Positions 25,201 through 40,467 of a stretch of DNA of 64,000 bases are shown here, piece by piece. Source of the DNA: Ascidia mentula (lineage: Eukaryota; Chordata; Ascidiacea; Phlebobranchia; Ascidiidae); assembly GCA_947561715.1 (NCBI GenBank), contig OX387197.1:13265001-13329000 (forward strand), read 5' to 3'. Positions within the stretch are counted from its first letter, which is position 1; each line of letters begins with the position of its first letter. Both the position numbers and the translations under genes were made by a program. The notes beneath the pieces are model-generated. The model searched no databases. It saw only the letters and a list, made by a program, of their open reading frames with translations, and was not told the DNA's origin.

Positions 25201-28200
25201 GCGCATAGTTACATACGTTGTGCAACCGCAAACTCAGTACTGGAGTATCAGCGTTTTCCACTGTATAATAAAGCTTGTAATGAAAAAAAATATTTTTTAT
25301 CGAAAAGTCATATACTGCAAAATGGACAAGTGCTGAAATCGCATAGTTACATACGTTGTGCAACCGCAAACTCAGTACTGGAGTATCAGCGTTTTCCACT
25401 GTATAATAAAGCTTGTACTGAAAAAAAATATTTTTTATCGAAAAGTCATATACTGCAAAATGGACAAGTGCTGAAATCGCATAGTTACATACGTTGTGCA
25501 ACCGCAAACTCAATACTGGAGTATCAGCGTTTTCCACTGTATAATAAAGCTTGTACTGAAAAAAAATATTTTTTATCGAAAAGTCGTATGCTGCAAAATG
25601 GACAAGTGCTGAAATCTCATGGTTACATACGTTGTGCAACCGCAAACTCAGTACTGGAGTATCAGCGTTTTCCACTGTATAATAAAGCTTGTACTGAAAA
25701 AAAATATTTTTTATCGAAAAGTTATATACTGCAAAATGGACAAGTGCTGAAATCGCATAGTTACATACGTTGTGCAACCGCAAACGCAATACTGGAGTAT
25801 CAGCGTTTTCCACTGTATAATAAAGCTTGTACTGAAAAAAAATATTTTTTATCGAAAAGTCATATACTGCAAAATGGACAAGTGCTGAAATCGCATAGTT
25901 ACATACGTTGTGCAACCGCAAACGCAATACTGGAGTATCAGCGTTTTCCACTGTATAATAAAGCTTGTACTGAAAAAAAATATTTTTTGTCGAAAAGTCA
26001 TATACTGCAAAATGGACAAGTGCTGAAATCGCATAGTTACATACGTTGTGCAACCGCAAACTCAGTACTGGAGTATCAGCGTTTTCCACTGTATAATAAA
26101 GCTTGTACTGAAAAAAAATATTTTTTATCGAAAAGTCATATACTGCAAAATGGACAAGTGCTGAAATCGCATAGTTACATACGTTGTGCAACCGCAAATT
26201 CAATACTGGAGTATCAGCGTTTTCCACTGTATAATAAAGCTTGTAATTAAAAAAAATATTTTTTATCGAAAAGTCATATACTGCAAAATGGACAAGTGCT
26301 GAAATCGCATGGTTACATACGTTGTGCAACCGCAAACTCAGTACTGGAGTATCAGCGTTTTCCACTGTATAATAAAGCTTGTACTGAAAAAAAATATTTT
26401 TTATCGAAAAGTCATATACTGCAAAATGGACAAGTGCTGAAAGCGCATAGTTACATACGTTGTGCAACCGCAAACGCAAAACTGGAGTATCAGCGTTTTC
26501 CACTGTATAATAAAGCTTGTACTGAAAAAAAATATTTTTTATCGAAATGTCGTATACTGCAAAATGGACAAGTGCTGAAATCGCATGGTTACATACGTTG
26601 TGCAACCTCAAACACAGTACTGGAGTATCAGCGTTTTCCACTGTATAATAAAGCTTGTACTGAAAAAAAATATTTTTTATCGAAAAGTCATATACTGCAA
26701 AATGGACAAGTGCTGAAAGCGCATAGTTACATACGTTGTGCAACCGCAAACTCAGTACTGGAGTATCAGCAATTTCCACTGTATAATAAAGCTTGTAATG
26801 AAAAAAAATATTTTTTATCGAAAAGTCATATACTGCAAAATGGACAAGTGCTGAAATCGCATAGTTACATACGTTGTGCAACCGCAAACTCAGTACTGGA
26901 GTATCAGCGTTTTCCACTGTATAACAAAGCTTGTACTGAAAAAAAATATTTTTTATCGAAAAGTCATATACTGCAAAATGGACAAGTGCTGAAATCGCAT
27001 AGTTACATACGTTGTGCAACCGCAAACTCAATACTGGAGTATCAGCGTTTTCCACTGTATAATAAAGCTTGTAATTAAAAAAAATATTTTTTATCGAAAA
27101 GTCATATACTGCAAAATGGACAAGTGCTGAAATCGCATGGTTACATACGTTGTGCAACCGCAAACTCAGTACTGGAGTATCAGCGTTTTCCACTGTATAA
27201 TAAAGCTTGTACTGAAAACAAATATTTTTTATCGAAAAGTCATATACTGCAAAATGGACAAGTGCTGAAATCGCATAGTTACATACGTTGTGCAACCGCA
27301 AACTCAGTACTGGAGTATCAGCGTTTTCCACTGTATAATAAAGCTTGTACTGAAAAAAAATATTTTTTGTCGAAAAGTCCTATACTGCAAAATGGACAAG
27401 TGCTGAAATCGCATGGTTACATACGTTGTGCAACCGCAAAAGCAATACTGGAGTATCAGCGTTTTCCACTGTATAATAAAGCTTGTACTGAAAAAAAATA
27501 TTTTTTGTCGAAAAGTCCTATACTGCAAAATGGACAAGTGCTGAAAGCGCATAGTTACATACGTTGTGCAACCGCAAACTCAGTACTGGAGTATCAGAGT
27601 TTTCCACTGTATAATAAAGCTTGTAATGAAAAAATATATTTTTTATCGAAAAGTCATATACTGCAAAATGGACAAGTGCTGAAAGCGCATAGTTACATAC
27701 GTTGTGCAACCGCAAACTCAGTACTGGAGTATCAGAGTTTTCCACTGTATAATAAAGCTTGTAATGAAAAAAAATATTTTTTATCGAAAAGTCGTATACT
27801 GCAAAATGGACAAGTGCTGAAATCGCATGGTTACATACGTTGTGCAACCGCAAACTCAGTACTGGAGTATTAGCGTTTTCCACTGTATAATAAAGCTTGT
27901 AATGAAAAAAAATATTTTTTATCGAAAAGTCATATACTGCAAAATGGACAAGTGCTGAAATCGCATAGTTACATACGTTGTGCAACCGTAAACTCAGTAC
28001 TGGAGTATCAGCGTTTTCCACTGTATAATAAAGCTTGTACTGAAAAAAAATATTTTTTATCGAAAAGTCATATACTGCAAAATGGACAAGTGCTGAAATC
28101 GCATAGTTACATACGTTGTGCAACCGCAAACTCAATACTGGAGTATCAGCGTTTTCCACTGTATAATAAAGCTTGTACTGAAAAAAAATATTTTTTATCG

Positions 28201-31200
28201 AAAAGTCGTATGCTGCAAAATGGACAAGTGCTGAAATCTCATGATAAAGCTTGTAATGAAAAAAAATATTTTTTATCGAAAAGTCGTATACTGCAAAATG
28301 GACAAGTGCTGAAATCGCATGGTTACATACGTTGTGCAACCGCAAACTCAGTACTGGAGTATCAGCGTTTTCCACTGTATAATAAAGCTTGTACTGAAAA
28401 CAAATATTTTTTATCGAAAAGTCATATACTGCAAAATGGACAAGTGCTGAAATCGCATAGTTACATACGTTGTGCAACCGCAAACTCAGTACTGGAGTAG
28501 CAGAGTTTTCCACTGTATAATAAAGCTTGTACTGAAAAAAAATATTTTTTATCGAAAAGTCATATACTGCAAAATGGACAAGTGCTGAAATCGCATAGTT
28601 ACATACGTTGTGCAACCGCAAACTCAGTACTGGAGTATTAGCGTTTTCCACTGTATAATAAAGCTTGTACTGAAAAAAAATATTTTTTATCGAAAAGTCA
28701 TATACTGCAAAATGGACAAGTGCTGAAATCGCATAGTTACATACGTTGTGCAACCGCAAACTCAGTACTGGAGTATCAGCGTTTTCCACTGTATAATAAA
28801 GCTTGTACTGAAAAAAAATATTTTTTATCGAAAAGTCATATACTGCAAAATGGACAAGTGCTGAAATCGCATGGTTACATACGTTGTGCAACCGCAAAAG
28901 CAATACTGGAGTATCAGCGATTTCCACTGTATAATAAAGCTTGTACTAAAAAAATATTTTTTGTCGAAAAGTCATATACTGCAAAATGGACAAGTGCTGA
29001 AATCGCATAGTTACATACGTTGTGCAACCGCAAACTCAGTACTGGAGTATCAGCGTTTTCCACTGTATAATAAAGCTTGTACTGAAAAACAAATATTTTT
29101 TATCGAAAAGTCATATACTGCAAAATGGACAAGTGCTGAAATCGCATGGTTACATACGTTGTGCAACCGCAAAAGCAATACTGGAGTATCAGCGTTTTCC
29201 ACTGTATAATAAAGCTTGTTCTGAAAAAAAATATTTTTTATCGAAAAGTCATATACTGCAAAATGGACAAGTGCTGAAAGCGCATAGTTACATACGTTGT
29301 GCAACCGCAAACTCAGTACTGGAGTATCAGCGTTTTCCACTGTATAATAAAGCTTGTAATGAAAAAAAATATTTTTTATCGAAAAGTCATATACTGCAAA
29401 ATGGACAAGTGCTGAAATCGCATAGTTACATACGTTGTGCAACCGCAAACTCAGTACTGGAGTATCAGCGTTTTCCACTGTATAATAAAGCTTGTACTGA
29501 AAAAAAATATTTTTTATCGAAAAGTCATATACTGCAAAATGGACAAGTGCTGAAATCGCATAGTTACATACGTTGTGCAACCGCAAACTCAATACTGGAG
29601 TATCAGCGTTTTCCACTGTATAATAAAGCTTGTACTGAAAAAAAATATTTTTTATCGAAAAGTCGTATGCTGCAAAATGGACAAGTGCTGAAATCTCATG
29701 GTTACATACGTTGTGCAACCGCAAACTCAGTACTGGAGTATCAGCGTTTTCCACTGTATAATAAAGCTTGTACTGAAAAAAAATATTTTTTATCGAAAAG
29801 TTATATACTGCAAAATGGACAAGTGCTGAAATCGCATAGTTACATACGTTGTGCAACCGCAAACGCAATACTGGAGTATCAGCGTTTTCCACTGTATAAT
29901 AAAGCTTGTACTGAAAAAAAATATTTTTTATCGAAAAGTCATATACTGCAAAATGGACAAGTGCTGAAATCGCATAGTTACATACGTTGTGCAACCGCAA
30001 ACGCAATACTGGAGTATCAGCGTTTTCCACTGTATAATAAAGCTTGTACTGAAAAAAAATATTTTTTGTCGAAAAGTCATATACTGCAAAATGGACAAGT
30101 GCTGAAATCGCATAGTTACATACGTTGTGCAACCGCAAACTCAGTACTGGAGTATCAGCGTTTTCCACTGTATAATAAAGCTTGTACTGAAAAAAAATAT
30201 TTTTTATCGAAAAGTCATATACTGCAAAATGGACAAGTGCTGAAATCGCATAGTTACATACGTTGTGCAACCGCAAATTCAATACTGGAGTATCAGCGTT
30301 TTCCACTGTATAATAAAGCTTGTAATTAAAAAAAATATTTTTTATCGAAAAGTCATATACTGCAAAATGGACAAGTGCTGAAATCGCATGGTTACATACG
30401 TTGTGCAACCGCAAACTCAGTACTGGAGTATCAGCGTTTTCCACTGTATAATAAAGCTTGTACTGAAAAAAAATATTTTTTATCGAAAAGTCATATACTG
30501 CAAAATGGACAAGTGCTGAAAGCGCATAGTTACATACGTTGTGCAACCGCAAACGCAAAACTGGAGTATCAGCGTTTTCCACTGTATAATAAAGCTTGTA
30601 CTGAAAAAAAATATTTTTTATCGAAATGTCGTATACTGCAAAATGGACAAGTGCTGAAATCGCATGGTTACATACGTTGTGCAACCTCAAACACAGTACT
30701 GGAGTATCAGCGTTTTCCACTGTATAATAAAGCTTGTACTGAAAAAAAATATTTTTTATCGAAAAGTCATATACTGCAAAATGGACAAGTGCTGAAAGCG
30801 CATAGTTACATACGTTGTGCAACCGCAAACTCAGTACTGGAGTATCAGCAATTTCCACTGTATAATAAAGCTTGTAATGAAAAAAAATATTTTTTATCGA
30901 AAAGTCATATACTGCAAAATGGACAAGTGCTGAAATCGCATAGTTACATACGTTGTGCAACCGCAAACTCAGTACTGGAGTATCAGCGTTTTCCACTGTA
31001 TAACAAAGCTTGTACTGAAAAAAAATATTTTTTATCGAAAAGTCATATACTGCAAAATGGACAAGTGCTGAAATCGCATAGTTACATACGTTGTGCAACC
31101 GCAAACTCAATACTGGAGTATCAGCGTTTTCCACTGTATAATAAAGCTTGTACTGAAAAAAAATATTTTTTATCGAAAAGTCGTATGCTGCAAAATGGAC

Positions 31201-34200
31201 AAGTGCTGAACTCTCATGGTTACATACGTTGTGCAACCGCAAACTCAGTACTGGAGTATCAGCGTTTTCCACTGTATAATAAAGCTTGTACTGAAAAAAA
31301 ATATTTTTTATCGAAAAGTTATATACTGCAAAATGGACAAGTGCTGAAAGCGCATAGTTACATACGTTGTGCAACCGCAAACGCAATACTGGAGTATCAG
31401 CGTTTTCCACTGTATAATAAAGCTTGTACTGAAAAAAAATATTTTTTATCGAAAAGTCATGTACTGCAAAATGGACAAGTGCTGAAATCGCATAGTTACA
31501 TAAGTTGAGCAACCGCAAACGCAATACTGGAGTATCAGCGTTTTCCACTGTATAATAAAGCTTGTACTGAAAAAAAATATTTTTTATCGAAAAGTCATAT
31601 ACTGCAAAAGGGACAAGTGCTGAAATCGCATAGTTACATACGTTGTGCAACCGCAAACTCAGTACTGGAGTATCAGCGTTTTCCACTGTATAATAAAGCT
31701 TGTAGTGAAAAAAAATATTTTTTGTCGAAAAGTCATATACTGCAAAATGGACAAGTGCTGAAAGCGCATAGTTACATACGTTGTGCAACCGCAAACTCAG
31801 TACTGGAGTATCAGCGTTTTCCACTGTATAATAAAGCTTGTAATTAAAAAAAATATTTTTTATCGAAAAGTCATATACTGCAAAATGGACAAGTGCTGAA
31901 AGCGCATAGTTACATACGTTGTGCAACCGCAAACTCAGTACTGGAGTATCAGAGTTTTCCACTGTATAATAAAGCTTGTAATGAAAAAAAATATTTTTTA
32001 TCGAAAAGTCGTATACTGCAAAATGGACAAGTGCTGAAATCGCATGGTTACATACGTTGTGCAACCGCAAACTTAGTACTGGAGTATCAGCGTTTTCCAC
32101 TGTATAATAAAGCTTGTACTGAAAACAAATATTTTTTATCGAAAAGTCATATACTGCAAAATGGACAAGTGCTGAAATCGCATAGTTACATACGTTGTGC
32201 AACCGCAAACTCAGTACTGGAGTAGCAGAGTTTTCCACTGTATAATAAAGCTTGTACTGAAAAAAAATATTTTTTATCGAAAAGTCATATACTGCAAAAT
32301 GGACAAGTGCTGAAATCGCATAGTTACATACGTTGTGCAACCGCAAACTCAGTACTGGAGTATTAGCGTTTTCCACTGTATAATAAAGCTTGTACTGAAA
32401 AAAAATATTTTTTATCGAAAAGTCATATACTGCAAAATGGACAAGTGCTGAAATCGCATAGTTACATACGTTGTGCAACCGCAAACTCAGTACTGGAGTA
32501 TCAGCGTTTTCCACTGTATAATAAAGCTTGTACTGAAAAAAAATATTTTTTATCGAAAAGTCATATACTGCAAAATGGACAAGTGCTGAAATCGCATGGT
32601 TACATACGTTGTGCAACCGCAAAAGCAATACTGGAGTATCAGCGATTTCCACTGTATAATAAAGCTTGTACTAAAAAAATATTTTTTGTCGAAAAGTCAT
32701 ATACTGCAAAATGGACAAGTGCTGAAAGCGCATAGTTACATACGTTGTGCAACCGCAAACTCAGTACTGGAGTATCAGCGTTTTCCACTGTATAATAAAG
32801 CTTGTAATTAAAAAAAATATTTTTTATCGAAAAGTCATATACTGCAAAATGGACAAGTGCTGAAATCGCATGGTTACATACGTTGTGCAACCGCAAACTC
32901 AGTACTGGAGTATCAGCGTTTTCCACTGTATAATAAAGCTTGTACTGAAAACAAATATTTTTTATCGAAAAGTCATATACTGCAAAATGGACAAGTGCTG
33001 AAATCGCATAGTTACATACGTTGTGCAACCGCAAACTCAGTACTGGAGTATCAGCGTTTTCCACTGTATAATAAAGCTTGTACTGAAAAAAAATATTTTT
33101 TGTCGAAAAGTCCTATACTGCAAAATGGACAAGTGCTGAAATCGCATGGTTACATACGTTGTGCAACCGCAAAAGCAATACTGGAGTATCAGCGTTTTCC
33201 ACTGTATAATAAAGCTTGTACTGAAAAAAAATATTTTTTGTCGAAAAGTCCTATACTGCAAAATGGACAAGTGCTGAAAGCGCATAGTTACATACGTTGT
33301 GCAACCGCAAACTCAGTACTGGAGTATCAGAGTTTTCCACTGTATAATAAAGCTTGTAATGAAAAAATATATTTTTTATCGAAAAGTCATATACTGCAAA
33401 ATGGACAAGTGCTGAAAGCGCATAGTTACATACGTTGTGCAACCGCAAACTCAGTACTGGAGTATCAGAGTTTTCCACTGTATAATAAAGCTTGTAATGA
33501 AAAAAAATATTTTTTATCGAAAAGTCGTATACTGCAAAATGGACAAGTGCTGAAATCGCATGGTTACATACGTTGTGCAACCGCAAACTCAGTACTGGAG
33601 TATTAGCGTTTTCCACTGTATAATAAAATTTGTAATGAAAAAAAATATTTTTTATCGAAAAGTCATATACTGCAAAATGGACAAGTGCTGAAATCGCATA
33701 GTTACATACGTTGTGCAACCGTAAACTCAGTACTGGAGTATCAGCGTTTTCCACTGTATAATAAAGCTTGTACTGAAAAAAAATATTTTTTATCGAAAAG
33801 TCATATACTGCAAAATGGACAAGTGCTGAAATCGCATAGTTACATACGTTGTGCAACCGCAAACTCAATACTGGAGTATCAGCGTTTTCCACTGTATAAT
33901 AAAGCTTGTACTGAAAAAAAATATTTTTTATCGAAAAGTCGTATGCTGCAAAATGGACAAGTGCTGAAATCTCATGATAAAGCTTGTAATGAAAAAAAAT
34001 ATTTTTTATCGAAAAGTCGTATACTGCAAAATGGACAAGTGCTGAAATCGCATGGTTACATACGTTGTGCAACCGCAAACTCAGTACTGGAGTATCAGCG
34101 TTTTCCACTGTATAATAAAGCTTGTACTGAAAACAAATATTTTTTATCGAAAAGTCATATACTGCAAAATGGACAAGTGCTGAAATCGCATAGTTACATA

Positions 34201-34743
34201 CGTTGTGCAACCGCAAACTCAGTACTGGAGTAGCAGAGTTTTCCACTGTATAATAAAGCTTGTACTGAAAAAAAATATTTTTTATCGAAAAGTCATATAC
34301 TGCAAAATGGACAAGTGCTGAAATCGCATAGTTACATACGTTGTGCAACCGCAAACTCAGTACTGGAGTATTAGCGTTTTCCACTGTATAATAAAGCTTG
34401 TAATGAAAAAAAATATTTTTTATCGAAAAGTCATATACTGCAAAATGGACAAGTGCTGAAATCGCATAGTTACATACGTTGTGCAACCGCAAACTCAGTA
34501 CTGGAGTATCAGCGTTTTCCACTGTATAATAAAGCTTGTACTGAAAAAAAATATTTTTTATCGAAAAGTCATATACTGCAAAATGGACAAGTGCTGAAAT
34601 CGCATGGTTACATACGTTGTGCAACCGCAAAAGCAATACTGGAGTATCAGCGATTTCCACTGTATAATAAAGCTTGTACTAAAAAAATATTTTTTGTCGA
34701 AAAGTCATATACTGCAAAATGGACAAGTGCTGAAAGCGCATAG
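19210..34743. repeat. central satellite higher-order blocks, 5733 and 4079 bp
   Basis: A rare variant, GAAAAACAAATATTTT, has its C at 19278, 25011 and 29090, giving spacings of 5733 and 4079 bp, which sum to 9812. The stretch from about 19.2 kb to 24.9 kb returns at 29.0-34.7 kb in the same monomer order. Between them, 24.9-29.0 kb is a shorter version of the same block. Over a 3.6-kb test stretch (19238-22840 against 29050-32652) I found one base difference by eye. Neither length is a simple multiple of 138, because each block includes a monomer with a 60-bp deletion. Confidence 0.85.
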
Positions 34744-37700
34744 TTACATACGTTGTGCAACCGCAAACTCAGTACTGGAGTATCAGCGTTTTCCACTGTA
34801 TAATAAAGCTTGTAATTAAAAAAAATATTTTTTATCGAAAAGTCATATACTGCAAAATGGACAAGTGCTGAAAGCGCATAGTTACATACATTGTGCAACC
34901 GCAAACTCAGTACTGGAGTATCAGAGTTTTCCACTGTATAATAAAGCTTGTAATGAAAAAAAATATTTTTTATCGAAAAGTCGTATACTGCAAAATGGAC
35001 AAGTGCTGAAATCGCATGGTTACATACGTTGTGCAACCGCAAACTCAGTACTGGAGTATCAGCGTTTTCCACTGTATAATAAAGCTTGTACTGAAAACAA
35101 ATATTTTTTATCGAAAAGTCATATACTGCAAAATGGACAAGTGCTGAAATCGCATAGTTACATACGTTGTGCAACCGCAAACTCAGTACTGGAGTATCAG
35201 CGTTTTCCACTGTATAATAAAGCTTGTACTGAAAAAAAATATTTTTTATCGAAAAGTCATATACTGCAAAATGGACAAGTGCTGAAATCGCATGGTTACA
35301 TACGTTGTGCAACCGCAAAAGCAATACTGGAGTATCAGCGTTTTCCACTGTATAATAAAGCTTGTACTGAAAAAAAATATTTTTTGTCGAAAAGTCCTAT
35401 ACTGCAAAATGGACAAGTGCTGAAAGCGCATAGTTACATACGTTGTGCAACCGCAAACTCAGTACTGGAGTATCAGAGTTTTCCACTGTATAATAAAGCT
35501 TGTAATGAAAAAATATATTTTTTATCGAAAAGTCATATACTGCAAAATGGACAAGTGCTGAAAGCGCATAGTTACATACGTTGTGCAACCGCAAACTCAG
35601 TACTGGAGTATCAGAGTTTTCCACTGTATAATAAAGCTTGTAATGAAAAAAAATATTTTTTATCGAAAAGTCGTATACTGCAAAATGGACAAGTGCTGAA
35701 ATCGCATGGTTACATACGTTGTGCAACCGCAAACTCAGTACTGGAGTATTAGCGTTTTCCACTGTATAATAAAGCTTGTAATGAAAAAAAATATTTTTTA
35801 TCGAAAAGTCATATACTGCAAAATGGACAAGTGCTGAAATCGCATAGTTACATACGTTGTGCAACCGCAAACTCAGTACTGGAGTATCAGCGTTTTCCAC
35901 TGTATAAAAAAGCTTGTACTGAAAAAAAATATTTTTTATCGAAAAGTCATATACTGCAAAATGGACAAGTGCTGAAATCGCATAGTTACATACGTTGTGC
36001 AACCGCAAACTCAATACTGGAGTATCAGCGTTTTCCACTGTATAATAAAGCTTGTACTGAAAAAAAATATTTTTTATCGAAAAGTCGTATGCTGCAAAAT
36101 GGACAAGTGCTGAAATCTCATGGTTACATACGTTGTGCAACCGCAAACTCAGTACTGGAGTATCAGCGTTTTCCACTGTATAATAAAGCTTGTACTGAAA
36201 AAAAATATTTTTTATCGAAAAGTTATATACTGCAAAATGGACAAGTGCTGAAAGCGCATAGTTACATACGTTGTGCAACCGCAAACGCAATACTGGAGTA
36301 TCAGCGTTTTCCACTGTATAATAAAGCTTGTACTGAAAAAAAATATTTTTTATCGAAAAGTCATATACTGCAAAATGGACAAGTGCTGAAATCGCATAGT
36401 TACATACGTTGTGCAACCGCAAACACAATACTGGAGTATCAGCGTTTTCCACTGTATAATAAAGCTTGTACTGAAAAAAAATATTTTTTATCGAAAAGTC
36501 ATATACTGCAAAATGGACAAGTGCTGAAATCGCATGGTTACATACGTTGTGCAACCGCAAAAGCAATACTGGAGTATCAGCGATTTCCACTGTATAATAA
36601 AGCTTGTACTAAAAAAATATTTTTTGTCGAAAAGTCATATACTGCAAAATGGACAAGTGCTGAAAGCGCATAGTTACATACGTTGTGCAACCGCAAACTC
36701 AGTACTGGAGTATCAGCGTTTTCCACTGTATAATAAAGCTTGTAATTAAAAAAAATATTTTTTATCGAAAAGTCATATACTGCAAAATGGACAAGTGCTA
36801 AAATCGCATGGTTACATACGTTGTGCAACCGCAAACTCAGTACTGGAGTATCAGCGTTTTCCACTGTATAATAAAGCTTGTACTGAAAACAAATATTTTT
36901 TATCGAAAAGTCATATACTGCAAAATGGACAAGTGCTGAAATCGCATAGTTACATACGTTGTGCAACCGCAAACTCAGTACTGGAGTATCAGCGTTTTCC
37001 ACTGTATAATAAAGCTTGTACTGAAAAAAAATATTTTTTGTCGAAAAGTCCTATACTGCAAAATGGACAAGTGCTGAAATCGCATGGTTACATACGTTGT
37101 GCAACCGCAAAAGCAATACTGGAGTATCAGCGTTTTCCACTGTATAATAAAGCTTGTACTGAAAAAAAATATTTTTTGTCGAAAAGTCCTATACTGCAAA
37201 ATGGACAAGTGCTGAAAGCGCATAGTTACATACGTTGTGCAACCGCAAACTCAGTACTGGAGTATCAGAGTTTTCCACTGTATAATAAAGCTTGTAATGA
37301 AAAAATATATTTTTTATCGAAAAGTCATATACTGCAAAATGGACAAGTGCTGAAAGCGCATAGTTACATACGTTGTGCAACCGCAAACTCAGTACTGGAG
37401 TATCAGAGTTTTCCACTGTATAATAAAGCTTGTAATGAAAAAAAATATTTTTTATCGAAAAGTCGTATACTGCAAAATGGACAAGTGCTGAAATCGCATG
37501 GTTACATACGTTGTGCAACCGCAAACTCAGTACTGGAGTATTAGCGTTTTCCACTGTATAATAAAGCTTGTAATGAAAAAAATATTTTTTATCGAAAAGT
37601 CATATACTGCAAAATGGACAAGTGCTGAAATCGCATAGTTACATACGTTGTGCAACCGTAAACTCAGTACTGGAGTATCAGCGTTTTCCACTGTATAATA

Positions 37701-40467
37701 AAGCTTGTACTGAAAAAAAATATTTTTTATCGAAAAGTCATATACTGCAAAATGGACAAGTGCTGAAATCGCATAGTTACATACGTTGTGCAACCGCAAA
37801 CTCAATACTGGAGTATCAGCGTTTTCCACTGTATAATAAAGCTTGTACTGAAAAAAAATATTTTTTATCGAAAAGTCGTATGCTGCAAAATGGACAAGTG
37901 CTGAAATCTCATGATAAAGCTTGTAATGAAAAAAAATATTTTTTATCGAAAAGTCGTATACTGCAAAATGGACAAGTGCTGAAATCGCATGGTTACATAC
38001 GTTGTGCAACCGCAAACTCAGTACTGGAGTATCAGCGTTTTCCACTGTATAATAAAGCTTGTACTGAAAACAAATATTTTTTATCGAAAAGTCATATACT
38101 GCAAAATGGACAAGTGCTGAAATCGCATAGTTACATACGTTGTGCAACCGCAAACTCAGTACTGGAGTAGCAGAGTTTTCCACTGTATAATAAAGCTTGT
38201 ACTGAAAAAAAATATTTTTTATCGAAAAGTCATATACTGCAAAATGGACAAGTGCTGAAATCGCATAGTTACATACGTTGTGCAACCGCAAACTCAGTAC
38301 TGGAGTATTAGCGTTTTCCACTGTATAATAAAGCTTGTACTGAAAAAAAATATTTTTTATCGAAAAGTCATATACTGCAAAATGGACAAGTGCTGAAATC
38401 GCATAGTTACATACGTTGTGCAACCGCAAACTCAGTACTGGAGTATCAGCGTTTTCCACTGTATAATAAAGCTTGTACTGAAAAAAAATATTTTTTATCG
38501 AAAAGTCATATACTGCAAAATGGACAAGTGCTGAAATCGCATGGTTACATACGTTGTGCAACCGCAAAAGCAATACTGGAGTATCAGCGATTTCCACTGT
38601 ATAATAAAGCTTGTACTAAAAAAATATTTTTTGTCGAAAAGTCATATACTGCAAAATGGACAAGTGCTGAAAGCGCATAGTTACATACGTTGTGCAACCG
38701 CAAACTCAGTACTGGAGTATCAGCGTTTTCCACTGTATAATAAAGCTTGTAATTAAAAAAAATATTTTTTATCGAAAAGTCATATACTGCAAAATGGACA
38801 AGTGCTGAAAGCGCATAGTTACATACATTGTGCGACCGCAAACTCAGTACTGGAGTATCAGAGTTTTCCACTGTATAATAAAGCTTGTAATGAAAAAAAA
38901 TATTTTTTATCGAAAAGTCGTATACTGCAAAATGGACAAGTGCTGAAATCGCATGGTTACATACGTTGTGCAACCGCAAACTCAGTACTGGAGTATCAGC
39001 GTTTTCCACTGTATAATAAAGCTTGTACTGAAAACAAATATTTTTTATCGAAAAGTCATATACTGCAAAATGGACAAGTGCTGAAATCGCATAGTTACAT
39101 ACGTTGTGCAACCGCAAACTCAGTACTGGAGTATCAGCGTTTTCCACTGTATAATAAAGCTTGTACTGAAAAAAAATATTTTTTATCGAAAAGTCATATA
39201 CTGCAAAATGGACAAGTGCTGAAATCGCATGGTTACATACGTTGTGCAACCGCAAAAGCAATACTGGAGTATCAGCGTTTTCCACTGTATAATAAAGCTT
39301 GTACTGAAAAAAAATATTTTTTGTCGAAAAGTCCTATACTGCAAAATGGACAAGTGCTGAAAGCGCATAGTTACATACGTTGTGCAACCGCAAACTCAGT
39401 ACTGGAGTATCAGAGTTTTCCACTGTATAATAAAGCTTGTAATGAAAAAATATATTTTTTATCGAAAAGTCATATACTGCAAAATGGACAAGTGCTGAAA
39501 GCGCATAGTTACATACGTTGTGCAACCGCAAACTCAGTACTGGAGTATCAGAGTTTTCCACTGTATAATAAAGCTTGTAATGAAAAAAAATATTTTTTAT
39601 CGAAAAGTCGTATACTGCAAAATGGACAAGTGCTGAAATCGCATGGTTACATACGTTGTGCAACCGCAAACTCAGTACTGGAGTATTAGCGTTTTCCACT
39701 GTATAATAAAGCTTGTAATGAAAAAAAATATTTTTTATCGAAAAGTCATATACTGCAAAATGGACAAGTGCTGAAATCGCATAGTTACATACGTTGTGCA
39801 ACCGCAAACTCAGTACTGGAGTATCAGCGTTTTCCACTGTATAAAAAAGCTTGTACTGAAAAAAAATATTTTTTATCGAAAAGTCATATACTGCAAAATG
39901 GACAAGTGCTGAAATCGCATAGTTACATACGTTGTGCAACCGCAAACTCAATACTGGAGTATCAGCGTTTTCCACTGTATAATAAAGCTTGTACTGAAAA
40001 AAAATATTTTTTATCGAAAAGTCGTATGCTGCAAAATGGACAAGTGCTGAAATCTCATGGTTACATACGTTGTGCAACCGCAAACTCAGTACTGGAGTAT
40101 CAGCGTTTTCCACTGTATAATAAAGCTTGTACTGAAAAAAAATATTTTTTATCGAAAAGTTATATACTGCAAAATGGACAAGTGCTGAAAGCGCATAGTT
40201 ACATACGTTGTGCAACCGCAAACGCAATACTGGAGTATCAGCGTTTTCCACTGTATAATAAAGCTTGTACTGAAAAAAAATATTTTTTATCGAAAAGTCA
40301 TATACTGCAAAATGGACAAGTGCTGAAATCGCATAGTTACATACGTTGTGCAACCGCAAACGCAATACTGGAGTATCAGCGTTTTCCACTGTATAATAAA
40401 GCTTGTACTGAAAAAAAATATTTTTTATCGAAAAGTCATATACTGCAAAATGGACAAGTGCTGAAAT
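32596..40467. repeat. tandem pair of about 3.94-kb satellite higher-order blocks
   Basis: Monomer order and private variants at about 32596-36533 repeat at 36534-40467 with an offset of 3937-3938 bp. Shared markers include the CTGTATAAAAAAGC variant near 35905 and 39842 and the 60-bp deletion scar near 33974 and 37911. The left half of the first copy also belongs to the 9.8-kb duplication, so the two duplications overlap and must have happened one after the other. Confidence 0.8.
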
